Shown here: positions 16,001-23,782 of the stretch, in pieces
How the letters are laid out: every line of letters begins with the position of its first letter
Numbering within the stretch: the stretch's first letter is position 1
DNA from: Frankia sp. AgB1.9
Lineage (GTDB): Bacteria > Actinomycetota > Actinomycetes > Frankiales > Frankiaceae
DNA length: 33,240 bases
Assembly (NCBI RefSeq): GCF_016786355.1
Contig: NZ_JADWYX010000048.1
Location: forward strand, 1 to 33,240
Direction: 5' to 3'
Translations under genes and position numbers: made by a program
Notes under the pieces: generated by a model
Database searches by the model: none
Told to the model about the DNA's origin: nothing
The model's input: the letters and a program-made list of their open reading frames with translations, nothing else

Positions 16001-16620
16001 TCTACGTGTCCAGCCACCCGCTGGAAGGCGCGGAGAAGATCCTCGAACGCCACCGGGACGTCAGGATCATCGACCTGGTCGAACGCGACGACGACGAGGC
16101 GGCCCCGGTCGCGAACAACGGCTTCGGCGGCGCGGTCGTGAAGGTCGCCGGGATCATCTCGAAGATCGACCGGCGGGTGAACAAGAATTCCGGAGCGCCC
16201 TGGGCGATCGTCACGATCGAGGACCTCGACGCCGCGATCGACTGCCTGTTCTTCCCGAAAAGCTACGAGCAGTACGCCTCAGCCCTCTCGCCGGACGCGG
16301 TCGCGACTGTCAGCGGCCGGATCAACGAGCGTGAGGGCAGCGTCAGCCTGTTCGCCCAGGATCTGACGATCCTCGACGTGGACACCAGTCAGGATGGACC
16401 GCCCATCCTGATCACCCTGCCCACCCACAAGATCACGTCTCCGTTGGTGGAGGAGCTGCGGCTCGTACTGGCGACCCATCCGGGGACAACCCCGGTGCAC
16501 CTGCGCCTCGAAGGCCCGCAGAACATCCACCTACTGAAGCTCGAAGCGCAGGTGCGGTCGTGCAGCGCGCTGTTCGCGGACCTGAAGAGCGCTCTCGGCG
16601 CGAAGGCGATCTCCGCGTGA
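13039..16620 (+). CDS. dnaE: DNA polymerase III alpha subunit
   Basis: 1193 residues, the usual size of actinobacterial DnaE1. It copies DNA as the catalytic subunit of the replicative holoenzyme. The N-terminal PHP domain begins SFVHLHVHTEYSMLDG and keeps MTDHGNM, GIEAYLAP, SYTHMTM, TTGCPSGEV and TNDSHYVT, the metal-binding set of mycobacterial DnaE1, where this domain proofreads. Polymerase aspartates are D423 and D425 (PPDIDLDFDE) and D587 (KMDFLGL). A clamp-binding QFDLF starts at residue 946, and an OB-fold follows (VVKVAGIISKIDRRVN). No truncation or odd residue seen. The stop overlaps the start of the next gene (GTGA). An accessory-looking setting suggests it could be a second dnaE, which I cannot test here. 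Confidence 0.97.
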   Translation: MSADSFVHLHVHTEYSMLDGAAKSGLLFKEAARLGMPAVGMTDHGNMFGAYEFHQAAKKSDLKPIIGIEAYLAPESRTLKKPVFWGEGSQRDVDPDGEGGDVSGGGSYTHMTMLAENPTGLRNLFRLSSLASIEGYYRKPRMDKDLVSECAEGIIATTGCPSGEVQTRLRLGQFDKALAAAASYRDIFGAENFFLELMDHGLAIERSVRQGLLDIAKQLNIRPLATNDSHYVTEDQAESHEALLCVGTGKRLDDPKRFKFQGSGYYLKSADEMRELWDDQVPGACDSSLLIAERVQPYDEVFGFIDRMPLFPVPEGEDQLSWLRKEITRGARRRFPEGTPAEVLERIDYEVGVIEKMGFPAYFLVVADICEYARSQGIRVGPGRGSATGSMIAFIMGITELNPIEHALIFERFLNPERISPPDIDLDFDERRRGDMIRYVTEKYGDDRVCQILTFGTIKAKAAVKDSCRVLGFPYALGDQITKAMPPDVMGKGIPLSGIFDPNHDRYNEAGELRALYEAQADVRKIIDTARGLEGLTRGTGVHAAGVILCAEPLLDVLPIHRRDNDGAIITGFPFPQCEEMGLLKMDFLGLRNLTVIDDAIKSIERNRGVVIDLETLPLADDKAFQLLARGDTLGVFQLDGGPMRNLLKLMAPTKFGDIAAVLALYRPGPMAANSHIEYADRKNGRKETLPIHPELADALEPILGETYHLVVYQEQVMAIARELAGYSLGAADLLRRAMGKKKKEILDKEFARFSAGMKEKGYSDSAVQALWDVLVPFSGYGFNKSHTAGYGVVSFWTAYLKANYQAEYMAALLTSVGDDKDKMAVYLAEARKMGVKVLPPDVNQSDLRFTPVGESIRFGLGAVRNVGANVIASIVATREKKGDYTSFVDFLDKSEITVCNKRVIESLIKAGAFDSLGHNRRPLVNVHEAAVDAVIGTKRAAAIGQFDLFGDAGGADEEAKIGLDLDLSAAEWPRKERLALERDMLGLYVSSHPLEGAEKILERHRDVRIIDLVERDDDEAAPVANNGFGGAVVKVAGIISKIDRRVNKNSGAPWAIVTIEDLDAAIDCLFFPKSYEQYASALSPDAVATVSGRINEREGSVSLFAQDLTILDVDTSQDGPPILITLPTHKITSPLVEELRLVLATHPGTTPVHLRLEGPQNIHLLKLEAQVRSCSALFADLKSALGAKAISA

Positions 16621-16964
16621 CCGACGGCTGTCAGGTCGAGATCGAAACCGCGGACGAGGTACCGAGCTGCCTTCGCTGCGGCGGCGAGGGACTAGCTGCG
16701 GCACGCGTCCCGCATGCGATCCAGGCCGCAAACGGTCCGGTGGAGGGCTTCCACCGGTTCGTACTCTGCCCGTCCTGCGACGCCGACGACCCGGCCGCCG
16801 CAGGACTGATCACCTACTTCCACGTACACGGCCAGGTGTCGACGGAAACCCAGGGACAGTTCGTTGACCTGCTCTCACGGTGGGCCTCAGCCCTGACCGT
16901 GGCGACGGTCAACCCGACAGCCTGGGAGGACGATCTCCAAGCCTGGCTACAAGGCGACCTCTGA
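16617..16964 (+). CDS. DUF6300-like zinc-ribbon protein
   Basis: GTG start inside the dnaE stop (GTGA), 115 residues. Two Cys pairs, CLRCGG (residues 20-25) and CPSCDA (about 49-54), suggest one bound zinc. Between and after them are ARVPHAIQAANGPVEGFHRF and AAGLITYFHVHGQVSTET, which I recognise from the actinobacterial DUF6300 family as remembered, without a search. The role of the family is unknown. The four-base overlap indicates co-translation with DnaE, so a link to replication is possible but unproven. Confidence 0.75.
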   Translation: MTDGCQVEIETADEVPSCLRCGGEGLAAARVPHAIQAANGPVEGFHRFVLCPSCDADDPAAAGLITYFHVHGQVSTETQGQFVDLLSRWASALTVATVNPTAWEDDLQAWLQGDL

Positions 16965-17084
16965 CAGCAGCAACGTCGCGGGCGGGGCTTGAGATCAATG
17001 CCGCCTGAGGCCAGGCGGTGCGGGGACGGTGCTCTGCCCTGTGGGGCGTCCAGGCCGGTCTGGACGGGCGGCTTCGGTCGTCGT

Positions 17085-18038
17085 TCAGGTGGCCAGCAGG
17101 TCTCGAAGCAGGATGGTGCTGGAGGTGCCGCGGTGGGCCGCGAACCGAACCCAGGGGTGTTCGCCGGTTGGGTGAAGCTGCAAAGTGCGTTCCGCGATCC
17201 AGCCCTTGATCCGGAACTCTAGGTCGCCAATGTGTACTAGGCCGTAGGTGGCGCCGTTGGCGGTGCGGAGCCGGAGCGCTTTGCCCTCTGCGTAGACCGC
17301 GGCCGGATGATCAGGGGAATCGGCTCTCTCCTCCAGCGGCGCTCCCCAGTCGAAGAACGCCGCGGGCACCGACGTGCCCCAGGGCATGAACGCGGCTGCA
17401 TCGAAGCGCGCAGGCGGGCGGGAGAAGAGGATGCCTTCGGGCGCCAACGCGCCGAGCGCGTCGAAGGGAAACAGCTCCACCAGGCCGGGAGTGACCTCGG
17501 CATCGATGACCAGGTGCACGCGTCGTGTATCACCCTCGTTCACAGCGCTGTGGTCCTGCCCGAAGTCGCCGTACCACAGCTCGCCGATACCCCACCTGTG
17601 GCGCTCGCCGCCGATCGTGATCCCGACTGCTGGGTTGGTGGTGATCGGGATGTGCAGTCGGACCATGCCGTAGTCGAGTCCGAGCGGCGCGTCCGAGTGG
17701 GCCTTGACGACGCATCCCGGCAGGAGCGAAATCAGCCGTGCGCTACGTAGCGGCATGGGCAGGCCTGCAAGGACCTCCCGCAGGTAGGGCACCTCGGCCA
17801 GTACAGGGCAATCGGCGAAGCTGTCGAGGCCGGGTCCGCCCGGGTCGGTGCGCTCGGGACGCCCGCCGGGGCTGCGCAGGGGAAGGCAGTGCCAGCCCCT
17901 GTCGGCATTGTCGACGGGAGCTGCGTATGAGCCTTTCGGGGGCCATGTCCGGGCCATCAGGACGCCGTAGTCGGCGAGCAGTCGGGCGGCCTCGAAGGTC
18001 AGGCGGAGCCGCACGGCGGTCGGCCGGCTATTTGCCAT
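17085..18038 (-). CDS. Aspartyl/asparaginyl beta-hydroxylase-like protein
   Basis: ATG at 18038 with GGAG six bases upstream; 317 residues. It has the double-stranded beta-helix iron site of this Fe(II)/2-oxoglutarate oxygenase family: H114-S-D116 (VVKAHSDAPLG), R127 in YGMVRLHIPITTN, H163 (GQDHSAVNEG) and R173 (TRRVHLVID). In this family the usual product is a beta-hydroxylated Asp or Asn side chain in a peptide or protein. The C-terminal ~120 residues are a separate, unfamiliar part with WxFxxHRGTS-like sequence. It follows a 131-residue protein on the same strand, separated by a strong hairpin. That protein, or a peptide elsewhere, may be the substrate; this is inference. Confidence 0.8.
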   Translation of the reverse strand: MANSRPTAVRLRLTFEAARLLADYGVLMARTWPPKGSYAAPVDNADRGWHCLPLRSPGGRPERTDPGGPGLDSFADCPVLAEVPYLREVLAGLPMPLRSARLISLLPGCVVKAHSDAPLGLDYGMVRLHIPITTNPAVGITIGGERHRWGIGELWYGDFGQDHSAVNEGDTRRVHLVIDAEVTPGLVELFPFDALGALAPEGILFSRPPARFDAAAFMPWGTSVPAAFFDWGAPLEERADSPDHPAAVYAEGKALRLRTANGATYGLVHIGDLEFRIKGWIAERTLQLHPTGEHPWVRFAAHRGTSSTILLRDLLAT

Positions 18039-18105
18039 GAGGATCTCCAATGGCCAGAGCGTTTCATCTCGGGGATGCAGCATTCCGGGCGCGTGATGGC
18101 GAGCA

Positions 18106-18153
18106 GGCCCTCCCCCGGGGGACGTCTCTGACGCGCTACTCGGGGGGAGGGCC
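18106..18153 (-). terminator. Strong intergenic hairpin, possible attenuator
   Basis: GGCCCTCCCCC (18106-18116) and GGGGGAGGGCC (18143-18153) form a perfect 11-bp stem with a 26-base loop. It sits between the 131-residue gene and the hydroxylase on the same strand. No T-run follows on the minus strand, so partial termination or mRNA stabilisation is more likely than a full stop. Confidence 0.5.
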
Positions 18154-18225
18154 CGCCGGTCTGTGCGACGCTGCGGGGCGCGTGATCTGCGCACGGCCTC
18201 CTGGGCTGGCCTTGTTACACGGCGG

Positions 18226-18621
18226 TCAGGCGGCGAGCCAGTGACTGACCGTACTCGCGCCCTGAGGGATGCCGATCCTGGCGAACAACTCGCCGTGCTC
18301 TGGCCCGAGGAACGCGTCCCGCTTGTCGTTGAAGAACGCCTCGTCGTACCACGCGACGCCGAAGCTCACGGTGCCGCCGCCGGCCGATGAGCGCTCGACC
18401 CAGGTCGCCTGCCAGTCGTAGGAGCTGTCGGGACGCGCAGCCAGCATCTCGTCGGAGGCACGCAACGCCGCGATGCAACGCGTCAGAGCGTCGTCGGTAG
18501 GGAGCCTGAACTCGCACTGGGACATGGCGATGACCTGCCGGCCGCCCCGGCGCGCGGGGTCCGACTCGCCGAGTAGGACGAGCTCTCTCTGGAGGGGTGG
18601 GAGGAGCGTGCTCGAAGACAT
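18226..18621 (-). CDS. Unknown 131-residue protein upstream of the hydroxylase
   Basis: ATG with a good AAGGGA ribosome binding site. The N-terminal ~30 residues (MSSSTLLPPLQRELVLLGES) could be a leader-like or helical segment; the rest is rich in aromatic and acidic residues (DSSYDWQATWVERSS, VSFGVAWYDEAFFNDKRDAF). I do not recognise the family. It is flanked upstream by a PIMT-like methyltransferase pseudogene and downstream by a hydroxylase, which is a context typical of modified-peptide systems. It is longer than most precursor peptides and may equally be a small enzyme or a partner protein. Confidence 0.6.
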   Translation of the reverse strand: MSSSTLLPPLQRELVLLGESDPARRGGRQVIAMSQCEFRLPTDDALTRCIAALRASDEMLAARPDSSYDWQATWVERSSAGGGTVSFGVAWYDEAFFNDKRDAFLGPEHGELFARIGIPQGASTVSHWLAA

Positions 18622-19019
18622 GGAATTCCCTTCCTGATCGCTGCGTGACGTGCGAAGCGCCCGGCCAAAGTCACCCGCGCAGGGCCTAACCCCTGAGTCC
18701 ACTTCGACGACAACCGGTAGAAGATCTTTCGGCGCTTGTCCCTAAAGGGTCAGCAGGAGACACCATCGACTGTCACAGCTCGGCGGCCGAATGTCATTCC
18801 CCCGGTGGAGAAGAAACGCCACCCTCCACACGCCACGACCTCGCCGCCGTTCGCACACCTGGCAGACATCAGGAGGCTGCGAGCACCCTTCGACGCGCAG
18901 GCATGCCCTACTGCACTGCCATACAGTCGGCCGGCCTCATTACGGTCGGCATTTTCCGCGACGGGAGGCTCTCCTGGTCCCGGGGTGACCGTCCAGGAGT
19001 GCAGACCAGCGGTGCGCTC
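18622..19019. other. Upstream region of the 131-residue gene
   Basis: No gene seen. On the minus strand TTGTCG and TTAGGC are 18 bases apart about 80 bases upstream of the start, a possible weak promoter. A gap of this size suggests the 131-residue gene is not simply read through from the methyltransferase pseudogene. Confidence 0.35.
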
Positions 19020-19900
19020 CTACTTGGCCACCCGGACGAGAACCCGGCTGTCCTGCTTGTCGACCGCCGGCAGCACACCGGATGCCTCGGGTAGGCCAGC
19101 GTCGGCGGAGTGGGCCTCGATCCATAGCCGGACCTCCTGCCCCCCGTCACGGTCCCAGGCCAAGACGCGCTCGACGAGTCGGGCCGCCAGCTCGGCACCC
19201 TGCGGACCATAGCCGCAGGCAGTGATCTCGTAGCTGGGCATCGCGGCGTTGCCGGCGGAAAGCGGCGGGGTTGTGAGGTACGCCAGCGTTCCGCCTTCGA
19301 CGATGCCCATGCTCGGGATGAATCCGTCCTCCACGACCTGCCGGCTGCGCAGGACCGCCTCGGCACGCTCGAAAACGGCCCCAGCAGGCGCAGCGGCACT
19401 ACCAGCCGCCCGTCCTCGGCCCGCTGCGCCCACCAAGCCTTCGGGATGTCCCAGGCGCCCGCCGTAACCACGATTCGGTCGAATACCGGCCCCTCGGGCC
19501 CGCCGAGCATGCCGTCCCCCTGCACCACGGTGACGGCCTCGCCCAGTCCGCTCAGCGCGGTACGCGCTGCGTCCGCGTCGTACTCGATCGTCGTCACCGA
19601 GCCCGCCGGGCCGACCAGATAGGCAAGCAGCGCGGCGTTGTAACCCGTCCCGGCGCCGATCTCCAGGACCCGATGGCCAGGGAGAGCGTCAAGCTGTGCG
19701 AGCATGCCGGCGACCGTGCCAGGTGAGGACGCGGAGCTGACCGCGGCCCCGTCGCCGTCGCGATAGGTGACCACCGGGTCAGGCCCGTAGGCCCGCTTCA
19801 GTGGGACGCCTGGCAGGAACAGATGCCGAGGTACCGCCCGCATCGCCTCGCCCACCTGGCTGCTCAGCGCCGCGCCCCACGGCCGTAGGCCGTCGACCAT
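19020..19900 (-). pseudogene. PIMT/FxLD-type methyltransferase, frameshifted
   Basis: The first frame (from ATG 19900) encodes a protein-isoaspartate-type methyltransferase: VPRHLFLPGVPLKRAYGPD, the SAM loop VLEIGAGTGYNAALLAYLVG and VTAGAWDIPKAW, up to RLVVPLRL. The protein continues in another frame from AGAVFERAEAVLRSRQVVED to ERVLAWDRDGGQEVRLWIEA and ends at 19020. The frame changes near 19385-19395 and a few residues usually found there (LTRSV-like) are also missing. All catalytic motifs precede the break, so loss may be recent. The C-terminal part resembles methyltransferases of FxLD lanthipeptide systems. A sequencing error cannot be excluded but would need to remove more than one base. 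Confidence 0.75.
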
Positions 19901-20254
19901 CGTGTTCCGCAGGCTATCCGCCGCAGCTGCCCGACCCGATACCCACCGCCGTAGTGTAATTCACCGTCGCTGCGTGTTGGCGTCCAACTCGGTGCCGGCG
20001 AGCTCCGGCCCAGTGCAAGAAGAAGCGACGGTGCGTTTTTTCTCCACGTGGGGATGGTTGCGCGGCGGCCGAGGGCCCGGACCTGCGGAGATGATTGGTT
20101 TCCGTCGGCCGATGGGGCGGTTTCTGTTTCTTCTCCTGCTGGGAGATGACGTTGCGGTTCGGTGTGGTGAGAGTCGGTATCGGTTTCCGTGCTGTCTTTC
20201 TCGCTCGCAGCAGGTTCGGACGCCATCACCTTTCAAGGCCAAGGGGTCGAAGCG
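19901..20254. other. Divergent intergenic region
   Basis: Lies between the minus-strand methyltransferase pseudogene and the plus-strand ATPase gene. It contains a T6 run at about 20036-20041 and locally lower GC. I find no clear promoter boxes and no credible gene; the reading frames here on either strand are of biased composition. Confidence 0.4.
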
Positions 20255-21115
20255 ATGACCGTGTCTGGACCGCGCACCGAGGCGACACCGGGGCAGCCTC
20301 CTGAGGCGCCCCGTCTTCCGCAGCAGTCGGTTCGGGACGCGTCGACGGGCTCGACCCGCGTAGACATGCCACGGCAGACCGCAGCGTGTGGGGCCGACGG
20401 TGTTTGCCGTCACGCAAAGGTAGGCGAACCACGCCGGCCTCCTCGCCAGCCCGACCGTGCCCCAGCCCACGTCACGACAGGCCCGGCCGCCGACGGTCCG
20501 CCCTCGTCGTCCATGGCCTCCGACAGGCGACGGGCGGGCCGGTCGGTGGAGCGGTGGATGTCCACGACGGCGACCGCGCCTGGTATCGCCCGCGCGCAGG
20601 TCGCGGCCACGCTGGCCGAGTGGCAGCTGGAGCCGCTGGCGGATGACGCTCGGCTGGTCGCCAGTGAGTTGACCTGCAACGCGGTGAACGCCGCGACCGC
20701 CCCAGGTCTTGATCCGGACGACCGTTTCCTGCGGTTCATCGGCCTGCGGCTGACCGAGACAGCCCAGCGGCTGTTCATCGAGGTCTTCGATGTCGCGCCC
20801 GGTCTGCCGACCCTGCGCCCGACGGAGGAACTCGCGGAGGGCGGCCACGGGCTGCACCTCGTGGCCGCCGTCGCGGACTGGGGCGTCTACGCGACGAAGG
20901 GCAGCGCGGGCAAGGTCGTCTGGGCCTCCCTTCGACCACGACGGCGCACACGGCGAGACCGGTCGCGGCCTGGGCCGGCTGCCGAGACGCAGCCCGGCCA
21001 CGCCCGATGCTCCACCGACGGTGCGCGAGGATGCGGCGGTTTTGGGTCGGTTCCTGGAGGCCCTGCGCGCGCACACGTTTCCCAGCGTCTCTGGCCTGGC
21101 TCCCAGGCCGGTTGA
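20255..21115 (+). CDS. RsbW-like ATP-binding protein (anti-sigma/regulatory type)
   Basis: ATG at 20255 with AAGGGG seven bases upstream; 286 residues. Residues ~105-230 form a histidine-kinase-like ATPase fold of the RsbW/SpoIIAB type: the N-box helix ARLVASELTCNAVNAA, a strand LFIEVFDVAPGLPTL, and the GHGLHLVAAVADWG nucleotide loop, then GKVVWASL. These proteins often switch regulators by binding or phosphorylation and act in the cytosol. The N-terminal ~90 residues are a Pro/Arg-rich tail with two Cys, and the C-terminal ~55 residues are basic and low in complexity. It begins a run of close plus-strand genes extending to 26082. Confidence 0.75.
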   Translation: MTVSGPRTEATPGQPPEAPRLPQQSVRDASTGSTRVDMPRQTAACGADGVCRHAKVGEPRRPPRQPDRAPAHVTTGPAADGPPSSSMASDRRRAGRSVERWMSTTATAPGIARAQVAATLAEWQLEPLADDARLVASELTCNAVNAATAPGLDPDDRFLRFIGLRLTETAQRLFIEVFDVAPGLPTLRPTEELAEGGHGLHLVAAVADWGVYATKGSAGKVVWASLRPRRRTRRDRSRPGPAAETQPGHARCSTDGARGCGGFGSVPGGPARAHVSQRLWPGSQAG

Positions 21116-21124
21116 GGGCGGTGC

Positions 21125-21412
21125 GTGGTGACGGTGTCGCTGGTCCTGCTGGCGGCAAGTGCCGGGTGTGTCGTCGTCGCCGGTTGGAAGATCGCCGGAG
21201 CCGTGGGTGTCTCCTGGTTGGTGCGGCGTCGTTGGGCGGCCGGCGCCGCGACGGCGAGCGTCCTGTCGGCGTTGCTCAGCGCCTGCCTCGGCGCCCCCGG
21301 CGCCGAGGTGTTGCACGCGCTCGTGGGGGCGTGGGCGATGTGGGACTGGTCGCAGATCCGGCCCCCACGCCCGCGCACGCGCCGACGAGTCCTCGCGGGC
21401 ACGGCGTCATGA
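21125..21412 (+). CDS. Small membrane protein (95 aa)
   Basis: GTG start nine bases after the previous stop. Hydrophobic segments at residues ~4-30 (SLVLLAASAGCVVVAGW) and ~40-70 (AATASVLSALLSACLG) suggest two or three passes, with a basic C-terminal tail (RPPRPRTRRR). No family recognised. The stop overlaps the next start (ATGA), which ties it to the methyltransferase that follows. Coding potential is supported by position in the operon more than by sequence. Confidence 0.5.
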   Translation: MVTVSLVLLAASAGCVVVAGWKIAGAVGVSWLVRRRWAAGAATASVLSALLSACLGAPGAEVLHALVGAWAMWDWSQIRPPRPRTRRRVLAGTAS

Positions 21413-22254
21413 CACAGCCCTTGGTCGTCTCTGGAAACCTACTCCCGTGGCAGCGTAGTGAATCCCCGTCGGGGTCGGTGCTGGTGGATTTTAAGCGGGC
21501 GCAGTCGGCGCGGATCGAGAACTATTTCCTGGGCGGGAAGGATAATCTCCCGGTCGACCGGGACGCCGGTACCAGTGCGTTGTCGGTGTTTCCGAGTCTG
21601 TGGTTGGCGGCGCGGGCGCGTCGGGCGTTCCTGTGCCGCGCGGTGACCTTTCTGGCCCGTGCGGGGTTCGGGCAATTCCTCGATGTAGGAGTCGGCCTTC
21701 CGGCCAGTCCTGATCTGCATGAGGTCGCCCAGGGCGTTGTTCCTCCGGCGAGGGTCGTCTACGTCGACCGTGACCCGCTGGTGCTTCTGCACGCCCGGGC
21801 GCTGCTGGTCTCTGGCCCGCTGGGGAGTGTCGAGGTTGTGGACGCGGACCTGCGCGATCCCGCGAAGATCCTCGCGCTGGCGTGTTTTGACGAGGGTGAG
21901 CCGGTCGTGCTCAGCCTCAGTGGCGTCCTGCCGTTTGTGTCTGACGCTGAGGATCCGTACGGGATCGTCGCGCAGCTGCTGGCGGGGTTGCCGGCGGGCA
22001 GCGCGTTGCTGCTCGACCATCTGACCGCCGACCACGCGCCCGAGGCCGTGGCCGGGCTGGTCGCGGTCTACAAGGCCGCCGTCATTGCGCTGCAGGCTCG
22101 CAGCCGCGGGCAGGTGGCCCGGTTCGTCGCCGGTCTGGATCTTCTGGGCCCGGGGTTGGTGTCCTGCCAGCGCTGGATCCCCGACCCGGCCGATCTGGAC
22201 GACCTGCCGGCCGATGGGGCGGTGAGTTGCTATGGCGTCGTCGCCCGTCTCTAG
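21409..22254 (+). CDS. SAM-dependent methyltransferase, PF04672 (DUF574) type
   Basis: 281 residues, ATG inside the upstream stop. The N-terminal IENYFLGGKDNLPVDRDAG contains the GGKDN signature of this actinobacterial family. The SAM-binding fold follows: FLDVGVGLPASPDLHEVAQ, VVYVDRDPLVLLHARALL and VLSLSGVLPFVSD. Members are often annotated as S-adenosyl methyltransferases; their substrate is unknown in most cases. The third-strand acid (D of VDRDP) for ribose binding is present. A second paralog lies 0.7 kb downstream in the same operon (22887-23732). Confidence 0.85.
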   Translation: MTQPLVVSGNLLPWQRSESPSGSVLVDFKRAQSARIENYFLGGKDNLPVDRDAGTSALSVFPSLWLAARARRAFLCRAVTFLARAGFGQFLDVGVGLPASPDLHEVAQGVVPPARVVYVDRDPLVLLHARALLVSGPLGSVEVVDADLRDPAKILALACFDEGEPVVLSLSGVLPFVSDAEDPYGIVAQLLAGLPAGSALLLDHLTADHAPEAVAGLVAVYKAAVIALQARSRGQVARFVAGLDLLGPGLVSCQRWIPDPADLDDLPADGAVSCYGVVARL

Positions 22255-22915
22255 GCGGCCCGCCCCCCGGGACGTGGGTCCTCGGGCGGATGCCCGGGTT
22301 CTCAGGTCGGTGCGGCTGGGTGGCGATGTCGGGGCCGATGGTGAGGCGCGGGTGCCGTGGCTGCGGCTGCCAGCGGGGACGGCGGGGTTGTTGATCCGCC
22401 GCCAGCCGGGCCTGGGGGGCGGCGGGCGCAGCGGGCCGGTCGCGCGCCATGTTCGGGACGGGGCGGGTGTGGAGTTCCGGGCGGTGACCTCGGCGGGTCT
22501 GTGGCCGGCGGCGATGGCGATGTGCCGGCTTCCGCAGGTCCGTCACGTGGTCGTCTTTCCCGTCAACGGGTCGCCGTCGCGGGCGGCGCTCGCGTTCGCG
22601 GTCGGTGACCTGCTGACCCGCCCGTCCCAGACGGCGCTGTCCGCGGCCGTCGTGTGCGGGACCGAGCCGCCTACCCGCGGGGGCCTGAACGTGGTCCGCC
22701 ACGAGGTCCTCCTGGCCGCCCCCAGCGGGGAACGCGACCGGGTCGTCTGGCAGATCCTCACCGCCGAGAAGCACCCCCGCCAGACGGGCGACCTCGACGC
22801 CGCGCGACCGGTGGAAACGGCCGTGGGACGCCCTCCTCGCATCGCCGAGCTGACAACGTCTGATACAGAAACGGAAAGCGGTCGCGATGACTCTGGGTTC
22901 TTCGCCGCGTGTTGA
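22232..22915 (+). CDS. Unknown protein between two methyltransferases
   Basis: ATG overlaps the previous gene by 23 bases; 227 residues. Sequences such as VPWLRLPAGTAGLLIRRQPG, RHVVVFPVNGSPSRAALAFA and TRGGLNVVRHEVLLAAPSGE look like a real alpha/beta protein. No family, cofactor site or membrane segment is recognised. The first 35 residues and last 25 residues are low in complexity. Both ends overlap neighbours (23 and 29 bases), which suggests translational coupling inside the operon. Confidence 0.6.
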   Translation: MASSPVSRRPAPRDVGPRADARVLRSVRLGGDVGADGEARVPWLRLPAGTAGLLIRRQPGLGGGGRSGPVARHVRDGAGVEFRAVTSAGLWPAAMAMCRLPQVRHVVVFPVNGSPSRAALAFAVGDLLTRPSQTALSAAVVCGTEPPTRGGLNVVRHEVLLAAPSGERDRVVWQILTAEKHPRQTGDLDAARPVETAVGRPPRIAELTTSDTETESGRDDSGFFAAC

Positions 22916-23732
22916 TCTGCGGACGGATGTGCCGCATTCCGCGCGGATGTACGACTGGTACCTGGATGGTAAGGACAACTATCCGGCCGATTGTGCGGCG
23001 GCCGAGCTGGTGTTGGCGAGTTTCCCGCAGGCGCGGACGGTGGCCCGGTCGAACCGGGCTTTCCTGCGGCGCGCTATCCGGTTCCTGGCGGCTGAGGCGG
23101 GTGTTGAGCAGTTCCTGGACATCGGTACGGGTATTCCGACCTCGCAGAATCTGCATGAGGTCGCCCAGCAGATCACGCCCCAGGCGCGGATCGTCTATGT
23201 GGACAACGATCCGATCGTTTTGGCGCATGCCCGTGCCCTGCTGACCAGTCATCCCGAGGGTGCGACCGCCTACCTGGACGCCAACCTCCTCGAACCCGCC
23301 CGGATCCTCGACTCGGACGAGGTCCGGGACACTCTGGACCTGACCCGGCCGGTCGGACTGTCGCTGATCGCGGTCCTGCATTTCCTGCCCGATGACACCG
23401 ACCCGCACAGCATCGTCGCGACCCTGCTGGACGCGCTCCCGACCGGCAGCTACCTGACGATCACGCATGCGACCGCCGACTTCGCCCGCGCCCAGGCCGA
23501 CCAGGCCGCCGAGATCTACCGCGCCCGCGGCATCCCCGCCCAGGCGCGCAGCCGCGACGAGGTCGCCTGCTTCTTCGACGGCCTCGAACTGGTCGACCCC
23601 GGGGTTGTCGTCGCGCACCGGTGGCGCCCCGGCGTGGGGAGCGACGTCCCGCAGCAGCCCGACGGCCGCAGCGAGGGGCCCCTCACCGACGCGGACGTGT
23701 CCTGCTGGGCGGCACTCGGCCGCAAACCCTGA
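22887..23732 (+). CDS. SAM-dependent methyltransferase, PF04672 (DUF574) type, paralog
   Basis: 281 residues, ATG with GGAAAG about eight bases upstream, overlapping the previous gene. It has RMYDWYLDGKDNYPAD, the family signature, and the SAM fold FLDIGTGIPTSQNLHEVAQQ with VYVDNDPIVLAHARALL. ARSRDEVACFFDGLELVDPG closes the domain. It is clearly related to the methyltransferase at 21409-22254 but is nearer to the consensus (GTGIPTSQN against GVGLPASPD). Two such enzymes in one operon may form a pair or act on successive sites; the substrate is unknown. Confidence 0.88.
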   Translation: MTLGSSPRVDLRTDVPHSARMYDWYLDGKDNYPADCAAAELVLASFPQARTVARSNRAFLRRAIRFLAAEAGVEQFLDIGTGIPTSQNLHEVAQQITPQARIVYVDNDPIVLAHARALLTSHPEGATAYLDANLLEPARILDSDEVRDTLDLTRPVGLSLIAVLHFLPDDTDPHSIVATLLDALPTGSYLTITHATADFARAQADQAAEIYRARGIPAQARSRDEVACFFDGLELVDPGVVVAHRWRPGVGSDVPQQPDGRSEGPLTDADVSCWAALGRKP

Positions 23733-23782
23733 CCACACCTGGCTCGCGACGTCCTGTTGATAGCTGGAAAAGGGGGGGAGCT

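Noticed and set aside
13900..16053. Very long minus-strand frame (717 codons) opposite dnaE
   Set aside because: It is the mirror of a highly conserved gene; long antisense frames are expected at this GC content, and the product has no family features.
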